Shown here: in pieces, positions 47,001-58,770 of the stretch
Layout of the letters: the number at the start of each line of letters is the position of its first letter
How positions within the stretch are numbered: the stretch's first letter is position 1
Assembly (NCBI GenBank): GCA_950295325.1
Contig: OX485803.1
Location: 28,582,001-28,646,000, forward strand
Reading direction: 5' to 3'
Length of the DNA: 64,000 nt
Source: Polytrichum commune
Taxonomy: Eukaryota; Streptophyta; Polytrichopsida; Polytrichales; Polytrichaceae
Made by a program: the position numbers and the translations under genes
The notes under the pieces: model-generated
Told to the model about the DNA's origin: nothing
Seen by the model: the letters and a program-made list of their open reading frames with translations, nothing else
Database searches by the model: none

Positions 47001-49886
47001 TTGGCGTGAGTTGGCCATCTTCCTCGTCTTGACTGCCTAGTTTGTGCTACTCTGTATCGTATTAATGCCTTCCATGGTTCGTAGCCAATAGTTAGTCCTC
47101 TGATTAGCAATTTCACCAAAAGCGCTGATGCTTGCCATTGTGGGTCCAAAATTTATACTCCTCCGTGTACAATGGGAAGGACTGTTGTTGCCCACTTTAC
47201 TCGGGCTCTAACGCGTGACTCCTTTTTCCTCGACCACATGTAGTTCCTTACTGTTGCTCATGCTAACTTGAGGGCGTGAGTTGCGAGGTATGTGCAGGAT
47301 GCGAGGTACCAGATGGAGGAGAGGATGACTTGGTTGGATACCATGATTCTTCCCGCCAATGAAAGCTTATTGCTTGCCCACATGTGTAAGTGCTTTCTGA
47401 TCTGTCCCAACATCTTGTTGTCTTTCTCTTGTTGTGCAATTTGAAAGCCGAATGGGTAACCTAGGTATCGGGTGACCCCCCCTGGTAGGAGCCACTTGAG
47501 TCCAGCGTCTTCTCCCCATGTCCACATCCTTGGTGTGTGCGATACCCATAATCCGACGGATTTGTGTAGATTAAGTTTAGCTCTTGAGGTTGCCCCGAAT
47601 TTATCGCTCACTTCTAGAGCTCTATCCATGTTGTCTACTGTGCCATCTAATAGTAACAGTGTGTTGTCCGCGAACATCTGATTGGTGATACATGAATTAT
47701 CGGGTAGTCGGAGACCTTTGACGTTGCAATCTGGATGTTGTAGCATTTGTCCTAGGACGTCCACTGTCAAGAGGAAAAGATATGGAGCTAGGGGGCAGCC
47801 TTGTCTGATAGATCGTTGGAGCTTAAAGGTTTTGGATTGTGCTCCGTTAACTATGATGGCAGCCGAGGCATTCATGTTAAGCGACATCATTTGTTGGATC
47901 CAAGTATCGGCGAACCCCATCTTTTCCATGGTTTGTCTCAGGAATGTCCAGCTTACTCTATCGTATGCTTTTTCAAAGTCTAGTTGTAGCATACTTAGGT
48001 CTTGTTTGTTTTCTAGAGTCCATTCCACTGCTTCAAAGGCTAGGAAGATGTTGTCTAGGATACACCTATTCGGGACAAAACCTATATGGGAGGGCAAGAT
48101 CCAATAGTGAAGTAGTGGCTTCATCCTATTAGCATAGACTTTTGCTACGACTTTATACAACATATTAAGTTGGGAGATTGGTCTGAAGTTTTGAATTCTC
48201 AACCTGTCTTCGGATTTTGGGAGTAGAGCGATCTTATTAATATTCAGTTTGTCGTTGATGTGGGCTTGGTTGATTGCTTCAGAGACGAAATTGAAGATGT
48301 CGAATTCAATATCTTCCCATAGCTCTTGGTAGAATTCGCAGGTATGGCGTCTACTCCTGGAGCTTTTCCTGTAGGTAGTTGTCTCATGGCTGTTGAGACT
48401 TCCTCTAATGTGAGTGGTTTAAGGAGTTCGGCATTTTTCTCTTCTGTGACGGTTGGCTTCAAGAACTTGAAGCAGTCATCTCTTGCTTCGATGTTGTCTT
48501 CCACTTGTGCATCCATTGTATAGAGTTGTGTGTAGAGCTTGAGGATGTGTTCTTCAAGCTCAGATTGGGTGGATAGGATTCTATCCTCAGCCATCATTTG
48601 TGTAATGGGTGTAGGTCTGCGAGTGCCGGCGTGATGCTCGAAGAATTCTTTGGTGCATCTATCCCCTACTCTAGACCATTTTGATAATATCGCACTCTCT
48701 TGGAATTGGAACTTTTCCTGTCTTACCTTGTGTAGTGCGGCTTGGGCTTCGCTTAGACGATCTCTTGCTTCTCGAGAACCCCAGTTTCGTTGTAGTTTAG
48801 CCTCTGCCTCGATGATTTCCTCAAATTGCTCCAGGTATGTCTCCTTCCATTTTTTTTCTGGTTTCTTGTTAATTCTTCCGATTTTGTTCTGATGACGTGA
48901 TTGGCTATGACTATTTTTTGGTTCCAGCTGCCCAGTGTTTCGTCCTCCATCACTCCTTTCCAAGTTGCGAGTAGAGTTGCTTTGTTGTCGGGGTTTGCCA
49001 ACAGTCCTTTGTTGAAGAAAGTTGATTGGGATTTCCAGTATCTTGGCTCGTCATTGAAGTGTAATACCACTCCTGCGTGATCGGAGATGTCAGGTATCAT
49101 TGGTAGAATTTTTGTGGTACCTCCTATTTGTTCTATTCTGATTGGGATGTAGAATCTATCGATGCTAGTTTGAATCATCGTAGCGTCGTTATGTGCGTTG
49201 GTCCATGTGAAGGCTTTAGCCGAGCGTCTTACATATGTACCTATGTGATGTGCATCCCGGCCTCCCAGCATCATGAGTAGTCCATTCCAGGCTTCAAGTT
49301 CTCTTCTACTAATACTAGTTTTTGTTGAACCCCCTTGTTTGTCACTGGCTTGTTCTATGTTGTTGAAGTCTCCTGCCAGAATCCAGTGGGCTTCCGGGAG
49401 ATCGATTTGCGCTAGGTGGTTCCAGAGCATTGCCCTGGGTCATGTATGGTTGAAGCCATACACGTTGAGTATGCCTAGGTGAAGTTGTGGACTTAGGTTG
49501 AGTGTAATGTATTGGGCTCGCCCCGGATATAAGACACCGTGACCAGAGACTGAGGTGGCCATTCTTTCATATAGAATTATTTATGTCCCCCCTTTGTATC
49601 TGATTGTACGAGCTGAAAAGGAAGCTTCATTCCAAAGGCTGGTCCCTTTCCTAAATTCAATGAAGCGTGCTTGTTTGAGGCAGGTAGCTTCCGGTATCTT
49701 GGTTTCCTGTAGCAAGAGGACATCTGTTGGAGGTGTGGTTTGTTTGAAGAGATCTTTCATCTCTCTGCGTTTTCGACTTCCGGTGAACCCTTGGCCCAGA
49801 CCCCGGGCGTTCTGGGTTGCTATAGTGATTTTGTCGCCTTTCATGGGGTGTGGAATGGGTTCAAGAGGAGTATTCTTTTTCGTCAC
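44003..49886 (-). pseudogene. LINE-B ORF2 (endonuclease-RT with long C-terminal extension)
   Basis: EEP endonuclease: TQNARGLG, LLLQE, AGDFNN, DISDHAGVVL. Reverse transcriptase: NFRPISQLN, DFEKAYDRVSW, RQGCPLAPYLF, then FADN in place of FADD, so the second catalytic Asp is lost. zf-RVT: WHPYLPRKVVAMQWLVITEGLPVGAWRER. After the zf-RVT region a TAG (about 45589) replaces the TGG found in LINE-A. The same frame then stays largely open for roughly 500 more codons with one further stop and a frameshift near 44500. This extension begins with ELGAWITTPIRI, passes through a low-complexity polar middle and ends in a compact block (LEEKVALEVDDLLRKFRADR ... LWGVYRWAADLGATRFNF ... DAYD). I do not recognise the extension. 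Confidence 0.8.
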
Positions 49887-50878
49887 CCAACACCGAGAAG
49901 GGGTTCTTTACGGGTGTTGCATATACGTGAGCTAGGGTGGCGGTGACTGTTTCTTTTCCGGCTCCCTCCATTTCTTGCAAGTGTGGGCCATTGTCCTCCA
50001 CATCATGAATCTCTTCATTGTTAGGACTGGTGAGTATCTCGTTAATTGGCGCGGGAATTCTTTCCCACCCAAGTTCTCTTCCTTTCCTGATTTTGATTTT
50101 ATTCTCCGGAACTGCGATGCATGTGTATAGTGTGCATATGTACTCCCCCTCTGCAGATGTTGACCATTGTGAGTGCCAGTGGCCTTGTGCCCACTTCTGG
50201 AATGGTGTGTTGTGTTGATTATTGAAGATCAGTACTTTGTGTAGTGCATGGGCCACTTCATTTACAATATGTTGTCTTGCTCGTTGTATTGTCCATGGTA
50301 TGTCTGCCAACACCTCCGCTATATGGACTGTCGTGATTGGTGTAAATGGTTGGTTGTTGCTGTCCACTAGGTACTCTGTGTTGCTCTGGTTTTTTTGTAA
50401 GGAACGGCAGGACTCTCAGTCTTTTCTTTTGGGCTTGTGGTGTGTCAGGAATGTTTATGTACTGCCCAGAAATCGTCTGCGAGTCGGCCAGAGCGATACC
50501 CTTGCCTTGTGAGTGGGGCCGAGTCTGCATTGGGTAACTTCATCTTTGCTTTCCCTTTATCTTCTACCTTGTTTTTGCTTGTTGGATTCTGTCTCCAAAT
50601 AAATGTATGTGGCGTCTCAGGTTGCTTTCTGATCAACGACCGAGGCGTGTTACTTGTGGTCTCTACTCCAAGTGAGCCTAATTGGGGGAAGTTGATGTCA
50701 TATGCTTGAGTTTATGGGAGTTGTTTCTTATTTGTTTCCTGTGCTGTCATGGGTGATGTGTGTGTCTCTGCAGGTTTGTGAGTTGCTTGTGTGGGGGTCT
50801 CGGGTGGTTGTGTTGACCTCATCGGAGGAGGAGGTTGGTTGTTGTGCGGCTCCACTGGTTGTTGTGGTTCGTGGTTGC

Positions 50879-52560
50879 TATGAGCCCAAAATGAGTGCTC
50901 ATATTTGTTTTATGTTTAGAATTTAATTAGAATTGCAATTGGAGTGTTATTGAAACAATCAAAAGTATAAAAAGAGTGAGGCTTGGTGTGGATTTATGTT
51001 TAGGCCTTAAGCCATTTTGTGTGGTGAATTAGAAGCTTAGTGACATTAGGGAGTGTTTTGATTAGAGGAGTAGTGCTTGATGAGGCAAGGGGAAGTGCCT
51101 TTGATTTAATTGTTGGAATTAGAACGTGTTCTTGTTGGTTTAGGGGTTGAAGGGTTAGCGGAGAGGATGAGGTCCTACTAAGGGGGAGAAGGTTAAGGGG
51201 TTGTGATTGGATGCCCTATCTCTCCTCTTCCTCCCTTATCGTCTCTTCTCCTTAAGTTCCCTCTCTTTACCTTTTCTTCTCTCTTCTTCAAAATCTTCCT
51301 CTCTCTCTCTCAATGCTCTCTCCTTTTGTCTTTTCACTCTCACCCCTTCCCTCTCTTGTGTGTAGAGGTATGTGTGTGGGTTGTGGGTGATACCCAAAGG
51401 AGCGTTAGTCATTTGATTGTTAGTCCCTAGTTGTTTAGGCTTATAATTTAATCTAGTTTGATTTAGTTTAGTTTGAATGGTGTTTATGGTTTTATGGTGG
51501 TTTAGCTAAGTTGAGTATTCACATGCAAGGCTTAGCCAACCCCTGGACTAAAACGGCAGCTGGGCCGAAGGCTTAGCCAACCCCTGGACGAGACTGCAGC
51601 TGGATTGAAGGCTTAGCCAGCCCCTGGACTAAACGGTAGCTGGGCCGAAGGCTTAGCCAACCCCTGGACGAGACTGCAGCTAGATTGAAGGCTTAGCCAG
51701 CCCCTGGACTAAACGGTAGCTGGGCCGAAGGCTTAGCCAACCCCTGGACGAGACTGCAGCTGGGTTGAAGGCTTAGCCAACCCCTGGACAAGACTGCAGC
51801 TGGGTTGAAGGCTTAGCCAGCCACCGGATTGGGGTTGAGCAGTCCCGGTCACTGCAACCGGTTGTTGGGTAGCAACCACAATAAGGAGTGGGAGCCATTT
51901 GAACTAGGGCTTAGGTAGGAGCTGGGTTATGAGTTAAGGGGGGTAGCTAGGTAGAATTTAGGAAGTTAGCGGGGTTAGCATTGGAGTTACAATTAGGAAC
52001 CCCTTAAGTTGGAGGTTGTTGACGTTAGGGAGTGAACTTGTGAGTGAATATAGAAGTGACTTGTAATAGAGGAATGCTAAGATAGTGATAAGAGAGAGAA
52101 GTGTTATTTAACACGTGTATCCTTATCATGGAATGAATTGATGTGCTAAAATTGATGTAAAGCACCAGGGTGAGTTGTGTGGCTCCCCACAAAGAGGACG
52201 GCCTTGGGTGACGATTGCGGATTAAGGTATTAGAAATTTAATTGTCACATGGAGTCAACAAGCCATAGCCTCACGGAGGCTAAGATCACTAATGAGAAGG
52301 TATTGACTAATGTCAAGGTCTCAAGAGGGATATCACTAAGGGCATGTGTAGCCAAGGCTGCGGGGTGGACCCTTGAGAAGGCCAATGCTCTACCTATTCA
52401 AGAGGCTAACATCAATAAAACATCATGATTCTAAGTAAGTTGGGAGTTCATTGAGATGGGAGTTACATTCCATGTTACCGCGAGTTTTGGTATGACACAT
52501 GTGATTCTCAAAACCACCACCCGGACTAGGACGCTTAAGGGTGGTGGGTTTAGCCTCACA
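50879..52560 (+). mobile_element. Solo LTR 1 (1,682 bp)
   Basis: Starts TATGAGCCCAAAATG (probably a mutated TGTGAGCCC) and ends GCCTCACA. It is flanked by a perfect 5-bp duplication GTTGC (50874-50878 and 52561-52565). A TATAAAAAG box at 50966 lies in the expected promoter position. It shares its start, the TATAAAAAGAGTGA region and the GGACTAGGACG 3' end with LTR 2. No internal region or second LTR is present. A 40-bp tandem array lies inside it. Confidence 0.85.
51529..51828 (+). repeat. ~40-bp tandem repeat inside solo LTR 1
   Basis: About 7.5 units of the form GGCTTAGCCA(A/G)CCCCTGGAC followed by (T/G)A(A/G)AC(G/T)G(C/T)AGCTGG(G/A). Units alternate between a GGGCCGAA end and a G(A/G)TTGAA end, so the higher-order unit is an ~80-bp dimer. 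The last unit is degenerate. Confidence 0.92.
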
Positions 52561-53270
52561 GTTGCGGTCTAGATTGGTGTGGCTCTGGTGCTGCTCTCAT
52601 TGATGGGTTTTGACATATTTTTTCGGACAATGTCTAACTTGGTGCTCTCGGGAGCGGCATCGGCCGCACTGATTCGGGAGGCCACTATATTCCAGGTTGT
52701 ATTCTACCACTCCTTCTCCGTCCAACCTGGGGAGTACTACTGTCTGAAGGAGATTTTGCAGGTCCCGAATGAGGAGTCAAATCCGAGGCCCAAAGAGTTT
52801 GGCGCGGTAGGCGTCGGAGTTGTCGATTGCTATCACCTCGCCAATGTGCTCTTCCACTGTTCTTAGAAATGCTTCATTCCTGAGTATTTGACACAAGTCA
52901 ACGATTTGTAGCCAAACCGGGAAGTCGAGTTGGGCATCCACTTGTGGGGCTTTAGGGTCGAAGTGTGGCCTCCAACTAGAGAAAGAGATGGTGGCAGCCT
53001 CGCATGTGAGGTCCGTCTATGTGAGGGCGTGGATCCTGCCCTCTGGTATACTGAAGGTGATCTCAAACAGATTGTTAGTTTTTAATGAAAGAAAAGCAAG
53101 GGAAGGGTGTAGAGTGTCCCGAGCCCAAGTTGTGAGAGCTTTGAGTCCGGGGTGCTTACCTTGTATTCTCCCTAGCAGGGAGACGTTTGTCTTTTCTGCG
53201 CATGAAATTCTAAGGAAAGTGAGGAGTTTCTCTGGTACCCTGACCACTAGTTTGCGGCCGTTTGGTGCGG

Positions 53271-54338
53271 TGTCACCAAAAAGCCTCCATCCTTCAATTT
53301 CGTCCTAGCCCGAATGGAGAAGTTTATAATGACATGTAGAGATTTCTCTCTTTGTAACACAATGAATGATTCCAATCTATCGTTGGAATATACGTAACTT
53401 AGCCAAGTTTATACTATGTCTTCTTACATTCCTTAATCTCGAAGTTTGGAAGTTTGGACATAGTCTCGGTTTTTTGGCTCTCAAAAATTCATATGAAGTC
53501 CAAAAAATGAGTTCTTGGTATCCATGGATAGGTAATGAAGTCCTCTACATGAATATGCAATAATATTTCTACTGCCACAAAGTATATGGTCGCAATTCTA
53601 CGCTGTTCCCTTTGAACCTACATTTTTTCACTAGTTTTTGGAAGTTTGGACAAAGTCTCGGTTTTTTGGCTTTCAAAAATTCAGATGAAGTCCAACAAAA
53701 CTAAATGCTCCAATAAGAGACTTTGCACATCCGCATAAGTATAAGGCTAATCAATGTAAATCCAAGTATTCAAATAAAGCCATAAATTGAACTTTAAATC
53801 ATTCACGCCCAACTATTACTAACAAGAGGTCAAGTCCTCTTCAAGGCCAACTAGCCTTGGCTCCTAACCTTACATCCATGCACACATACGTGCTCCTATC
53901 TTGCTTCCCACGCACCCACACTTATAACACGTGGAGTGCCAAGGAGCACGAAGGAAAGAGAGGATGAGTGAGGGAAGAATGAGGGATTATATAGTGAGTT
54001 TGAGGGGGTGAGCACCCTCAAGGCTCACAATAAGCCCTCGAGATTTCCTCCTACTTTGTAGGCTCTTATCCTATCTCCTAAGCCTTCCTCCCTCAAATGA
54101 TCAACAAGGATCCTAATTCGAACATTTAACTAACATTGGCTTTCTACCTACCACACTTTACCAAGGTTTGTCCTTCTCCTACTTAAATCCACTCCACAAA
54201 AGCCTAATGATTCAAACTAAGTTTTCTTCAAGCTTCACTCTTTTTATATTTTTGTGAATAATCATAAATCACCAAAACACCACTTGTAATGTTTTACAAG
54301 TGTTAACAACCAATGTGGGCATCAATTTTGGGCTCACA
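53271..54338 (-). mobile_element. Solo LTR 2 (1,068 bp)
   Basis: On the minus strand it begins TGTGAGCCCAAAATTG and ends GGTGACA, flanked by a perfect 5-bp duplication TGCGG (53266-53270 and 54339-54343). It has the same TATAAAAAGAGTGA promoter region as LTR 1 but is shorter and lacks the 40-bp array. Inserted in LINE-B ORF1 in the opposite direction to LTR 1. Confidence 0.85.
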
Positions 54339-54752
54339 TGCGGGTTGAGTAGATTCCACATTTGTGTGTTCGGCCATGGTGTTGGCTTGGTGGTGTTGGA
54401 AGGTGGCGGATAGTGATTCTTCTTGGTTCGAGTTGGTTGATCGAGTTGTTGGCTTGGGAGGGACATTGCCGCTCCTACCTGCGCGAGTGATATGCAACGA
54501 TGGTTTGTTGCGGGCGTATCGTCTGGTGTTCATTTTCCGATCTTCTGCTCCTGATTGAAGAAAAGATCGGTGTTGGCTGCATTCGATCCGCTTTGCCGTC
54601 AGCAATCCTACTGTTGCAACTTCGCTCCTTGAATCCTCACGATTCGCCTAAGAGATTACATTCTTGTGTTCATCCGGAATAAATGGATCTCGTCCTATTT
54701 TCACGGAGCTCCGGCCCCCCTGTCAAGTTAGTCATGCCCCTCTGGTGCCTTC

Positions 54753-54782
54753 GAAGCGAACGCACTACCACTATGCTACGAA
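54753..54782 (-). pseudogene. tRNA-Thr(CGT) 5' half at LINE-B 5' end
   Basis: Identical to the first part of the intact tRNA (7087-7116 region) from the acceptor 5' strand, bar the first bases, to anticodon position 34. It is bounded on one side by LINE-B and on the other by the TG end of a Ty3/gypsy LTR, which appears to have inserted into the tRNA remnant. Confidence 0.88.
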
Positions 54783-56535
54783 TGTCGCAACCCTTGCTAG
54801 CCCCCCCTTGACCATCTTGCCAATTTTCAATTCTAGCAAAGGTCACGAGTCATTAACCCTTCGCATACCGCCATGCTAATGGTTAGCTCCTCTAACCCCG
54901 GACCATTAGTTCATAGGAGGGGAACCAACCCTCCTACTTTGATTTCGGGACTCACCCCTTTAATCGGTAACCAACCCCTTAGATGTGGACTTCCATCCAT
55001 GGAAGTCCAATCTTATGTTGATCATCGCGTTGCCGGAGCAACACTACAACAACCCGAACCATACTATGCAACTATGGCCTCACAATGGGCCAAAGCCCAT
55101 GGAGGCCGTGCCGTTCGGCCTCGGGTGGGTGAGGCCACACCTCACCCATATAAGCCTCTAGGACTTCACGCGGGGCCCCTACCCCACCGTCAACCAACCT
55201 CTTGTCTCTCTACCAAGAGTTGGGGCCAAGTGGACATTTTCCTTTAGCTGCTGGGCCTAGAACCCCCCAGCAGCTTCAGACCATCATAACTTCCTTGTAT
55301 GATGTCTGATCATAACAACCAACCACTCCATCTTCATCTACGCTTCACGTAGATGCCGATGGACTCCTCACTTGCCCCATTCGGGCAAGTATTGAGGAAG
55401 TTATGCCTGTTTGAACCTTGGCAGTCCCGGGAATCACTCCCAGGCACTGCTGTACCAGGGCGCTGTCCCGGGACAGCGCCCCACTCAAATGGCCATAACT
55501 CCTAGCTCACACCTCCGATTGAGGTGTTCTTGAGCTTTCTAGAATCACCACGCCATGAGCTACGCATAACTCATGGCCTTACCCTTGTGCCTCCTAGTCT
55601 TCGTGGGTGGGAGGCGTTCCCAACGCCCGGGGCCCTCACCCACACTAGGATCACTTGGGCCCTCTCACCAACGGCGCCACAAGTCCCGGGTGTCACTCCG
55701 GGGTCCCCCTTGTGCCCATGGTGTTTCGGGCACTCCTCATGGAGAGGTGCGCGACACTCACCCCCACCAAACAGAGTCAATGCCCTCATCGACTATACTC
55801 GTAGTCGGCACACCAATTCTCAAGTTGCCATCCTCTATGGTGCGGCATTGTGTTTACCTTAGGGCGCGACCCCTACAATGCATCTTCAAATTTGGCATAG
55901 TCCCAAAGGTGTCGTTCCTAGGTGGTCCGTTTGCGACCTTGGATCTCTCCTCCAAGGACCTAACCTACACTAGACCCACCTACTTTGGGACTCACTTGGG
56001 TTGCCCCTCCTTTGGTGCCTCCCCCGTTAGGCTCCACTAGCCTAACATGACACATCTAGGCGAGACCTCAACACTTCCACTAAGTTGGCTCGGTTGCAAC
56101 TCCGAGATGGCTTTCCATTGTTAAGCCACGCCTCGATCGCACGGGGGTGATGCCAAGTCCCGCCCGACTCGGTTCCCACTTTGCTCTTTCGAGACATGGG
56201 TTCATGACTCCCATGCGCCAACTCTCGTTAGCTCGCGGGTAGCACTTTTATGAGCACGCGCCATCACCTTGTCCCCACCCGGACAAACCCACAACTAAGA
56301 AGTTTCTTGGTTTTATCCAAGGCCCTTCCAAGCCATGGCCCCCAATTACTCGGCTTACCCAACCTAGTTTGGCATATATATTCCCCCTCTTCCATTAACC
56401 AAGCACAAGTACAAGACTAGGACCTCATCTCATACTTTTCTCTTTGCACCACTAAAGTTTGGACTTTATTCCCTCAAGCCAAAGAACAAGTTCATGTTGT
56501 GGAGTAATTAACCTCGAAGCTAAGTATGCTACTAG
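54783..56535 (-). repeat. 3' LTR of the Ty3/gypsy element
   Basis: Ends (minus strand) GGGTTGCGACA at 54783. The upper border is placed just below the purine-rich tract at about 56535-56548 and is uncertain by about 20 bp. A TATATAT box at about 56373-56382 fits the U3 promoter position. Confidence 0.7.
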
Positions 56536-56548
56536 TGTCTCTCCCCCA

Positions 56549-57760
56549 CTAAAGGAGATTGATGTCCTCATCAATGCCTACGCTTCATTTTATTGGAATG
56601 TCTAGCCTTAGTTTTTTTCAAAGTGCTTCACCAATTCATTGGTGTTCACCATGTCTCTTGCCGCCACCCAAGCGGTTTCTTTCTCATGGTATCCTCACCA
56701 TTTCACCAAGTACTCCTTTGTACATTTTCTTTCATTTTCACTTGGGCTTCCTACACTTGAGGATGCCCTCCTACCTCATGTTCCAAATGACGTCCACAAG
56801 GTTGGGAGGTGGCCTAATCACTTGCTTGTGATCGGGCCACAAGGTGTTGTCCTAAAATGACTTTCGTAATGAGACATGAAATGTCGGATGCACTTTGATC
56901 TCCGGCAGTAATTCCAACTTATACATGTCCTTGAACACTTGGTCCACAATGGAAAACGAAGCTCCAATTTTGGACATGAACTTTTGGAGTAAGGCCTTTG
57001 GGCAAGGTGAAGTTGTCCACATTCAACAACACCTTATTGGCCCACCTCATACTCCACTTCGCGTCTTCCGGCATTGACTTGCATTCCGTAGCACCTTCGG
57101 GCTTTCTCCACCAACAACTTGGACATCTCCAAGACTTGTTTACCATCCTTGGCAAGTCCTCACCATCTTGGTTGAACTCTAGTGTTGAATGTGCCCCCTC
57201 GAGAGCTAGGTTAATAGGTTGGAGCGCATCCACTCCATAAGCCACCACGAAAGACCATCCCTTGGTAGCCAAGTGCGTGGCTACATTGCAATTACAATCC
57301 ACTCGACCCACATAGTCCGCCCAATCTCCTTGGTCCGCCCCCACCAAGTTCCTCAAGTATTGCTTCAAGACTCCATTCACATGCTCCGCTTTCCCATTCA
57401 TTTGGGAATGCAAGGCCGTGCTAAACCTTAGTTTCATTCCGACCTCCTTAGAGAAATGCATTGAAAATGCACTTGTGAACTTTGGATCTTGATCCCACAC
57501 AATCACTCTTGGCAACCCGTGGTGCCTCAACCATCCTTTGAGAAAAGACTATGCGGTCTCCAACGCGGTGGCGGTTCCCATAATCGGCACCATGTGTCCC
57601 AACTTGGCAAACCGCTCTACCATCAACAAGATGGCATCATACCCATGTGACTCCGGCAAACTTGTGATCAAGTCCATGCACATACTATGCCATGGCGCCG
57701 ACGGGATAGGCAACGGTTGCGAGAAACCGCCTTGCTTTTGCTAAGAGGCTTGGTTCACTT
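56549..57760 (-). pseudogene. Ty3/gypsy integrase and chromodomain remnant
   Basis: Integrase core, read with frame changes: QPLPIPSAPWHSMSMDLI (first Asp), YDAILLMVERFAKL, LRHHGLPRVIVWDQDPKF (second Asp) and HSQMNGKAEHVNGVLKQYLRN (Glu). Next comes the GPF-like region (LTPKVHVQN...) and a HPTFHVSL-type linker. A chromodomain-like tail (WVAAR near the end) stops at the TAG at 56549-56551. In-frame stops and frameshifts near 57540 and 57060 make it non-functional. The HHCC zinc finger is only partly discernible near 57760. The chromodomain places it among chromoviruses. Confidence 0.75.
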
Positions 57761-58439
57761 GGCACTTTATTCACGCCTTCACAAAGTGGGTTATATCCTA
57801 CTTTATGCACCGCCAATGGTACCTCTTTGACACCATTCTATGGTGGTTTTCTTTTTCTCCTCTATGGCCGGCAATAGGACTATCATATTCCTCCAAAACC
57901 GAGAGCCTCAACTTGCCTTGTGGCACATACACCCAACTTTGCTTGCACTTGAACAATCCGTCCCATTATGTTGGCCATTTTTCATTTGGTCCATTAAGAC
58001 CAAATTCAACTTGGGTCCTCCTACCATAGGAGTCCTTATCAATTTGAACTTCATCTCTTTGCCATTATGACACATCATAATGCACCGCAAGCACACCGGC
58101 TTGCACCTCACATCTCTCATGTGAGTTTCAAAGAAGGTGACCTTTCCAATGACATGCACCTCATTTATTTCACATAGAGTGAAATCTTGACAAAAATGTA
58201 ATGTCCCACATCAAAAGGTTACATGCATCGCCGCCTCCTTTGCTTCATGCAGTTCGCCCTTTGCAAACCGTACTTTGGTGGGCTTGCCGGCTCTACCCGT
58301 CCACGAGCCCCAACCCCCTTGTGAGCTTTGGGCTCATGAAAGAGTCCGTTGCCTCTTTGACAACTCATGAGACATATCTCCCATTCATTTGAGCCTCAAG
58401 GTATACATGACTTGGCCTTGGCTTAAGGCTACTAGCCTT

Positions 58440-58770
58440 GGCCACAAAGCCACCATCTAATTCTCGGTCCACCGCAACAATATGTTTTGGCTCGGTCCGC
58501 AAAGCCAACTTTTAACATTCCGTCCGTGGGACGAATTGGTTTAATGCCACAAAAGCAATTTCCAATAATTTGTCCACAAAACAAACATGTTTTCCCTTGA
58601 TAGCACAAAGCCACCTTCCCACACTCCGTCTGCGGCACGAACATGAATTGCCTTGGTAGGACAAACCCACCTCCCAACATTCCGTCCGCGGCATGAGTAT
58701 GATTTGCCTTGGAAGCATAAAGCCATCTTTCAACATTCCGTTAGCGGCACCAACATAGTTTGCCTAAGTA
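58440..58770 (-). repeat. ~60-bp tandem repeats in the chromovirus interior
   Basis: About five imperfect units. On the plus strand each has an AAAGCCA(C/A)C-type block, an ACATTCCGTC(C/T)G(C/T)GGCA(C/T)GA block and a TTTGCCTTGG block. In minus-strand translation they give Cys/Gly-rich repeats. Possibly part of a gag region; not a known zinc knuckle. Confidence 0.7.

Larger units (their letters stand above)
49861..54605 (-). pseudogene. LINE-B ORF1, interrupted by two solo LTRs
   Basis: Homologous to LINE-A ORF1: SLLGRIQGKHPG and EGRIHALT motifs (about 53180-53020) and FSSWRPHFDPKAP near 52960. The zinc-knuckle part near 52640 has lost some of its Cys/His order. The C-terminal region lies at 50640-49861. 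Excluding LTR2 and one copy of its TGCGG duplication keeps the reading frame open across the junction, which shows that the ORF predates the insertion. After LTR1 the frame carries stops. It ends 18 nt upstream of the likely ORF2 start. Confidence 0.78.
44003..54752 (-). mobile_element. LINE-B, L1-like non-LTR retrotransposon with nested solo LTRs
   Basis: Same family as LINE-A and the same orientation. The 5' end is at 54752, again fused to the tRNA-Thr half. ORF1 starts around 54605 and is split by solo LTRs at 53271-54338 and 50879-52560; it ends at 49861. ORF2 runs from about 49844 to 44003. Without the inserts the element is about 8.0 kb. Numerous stops and frameshifts indicate inactivity. 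Confidence 0.87.
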
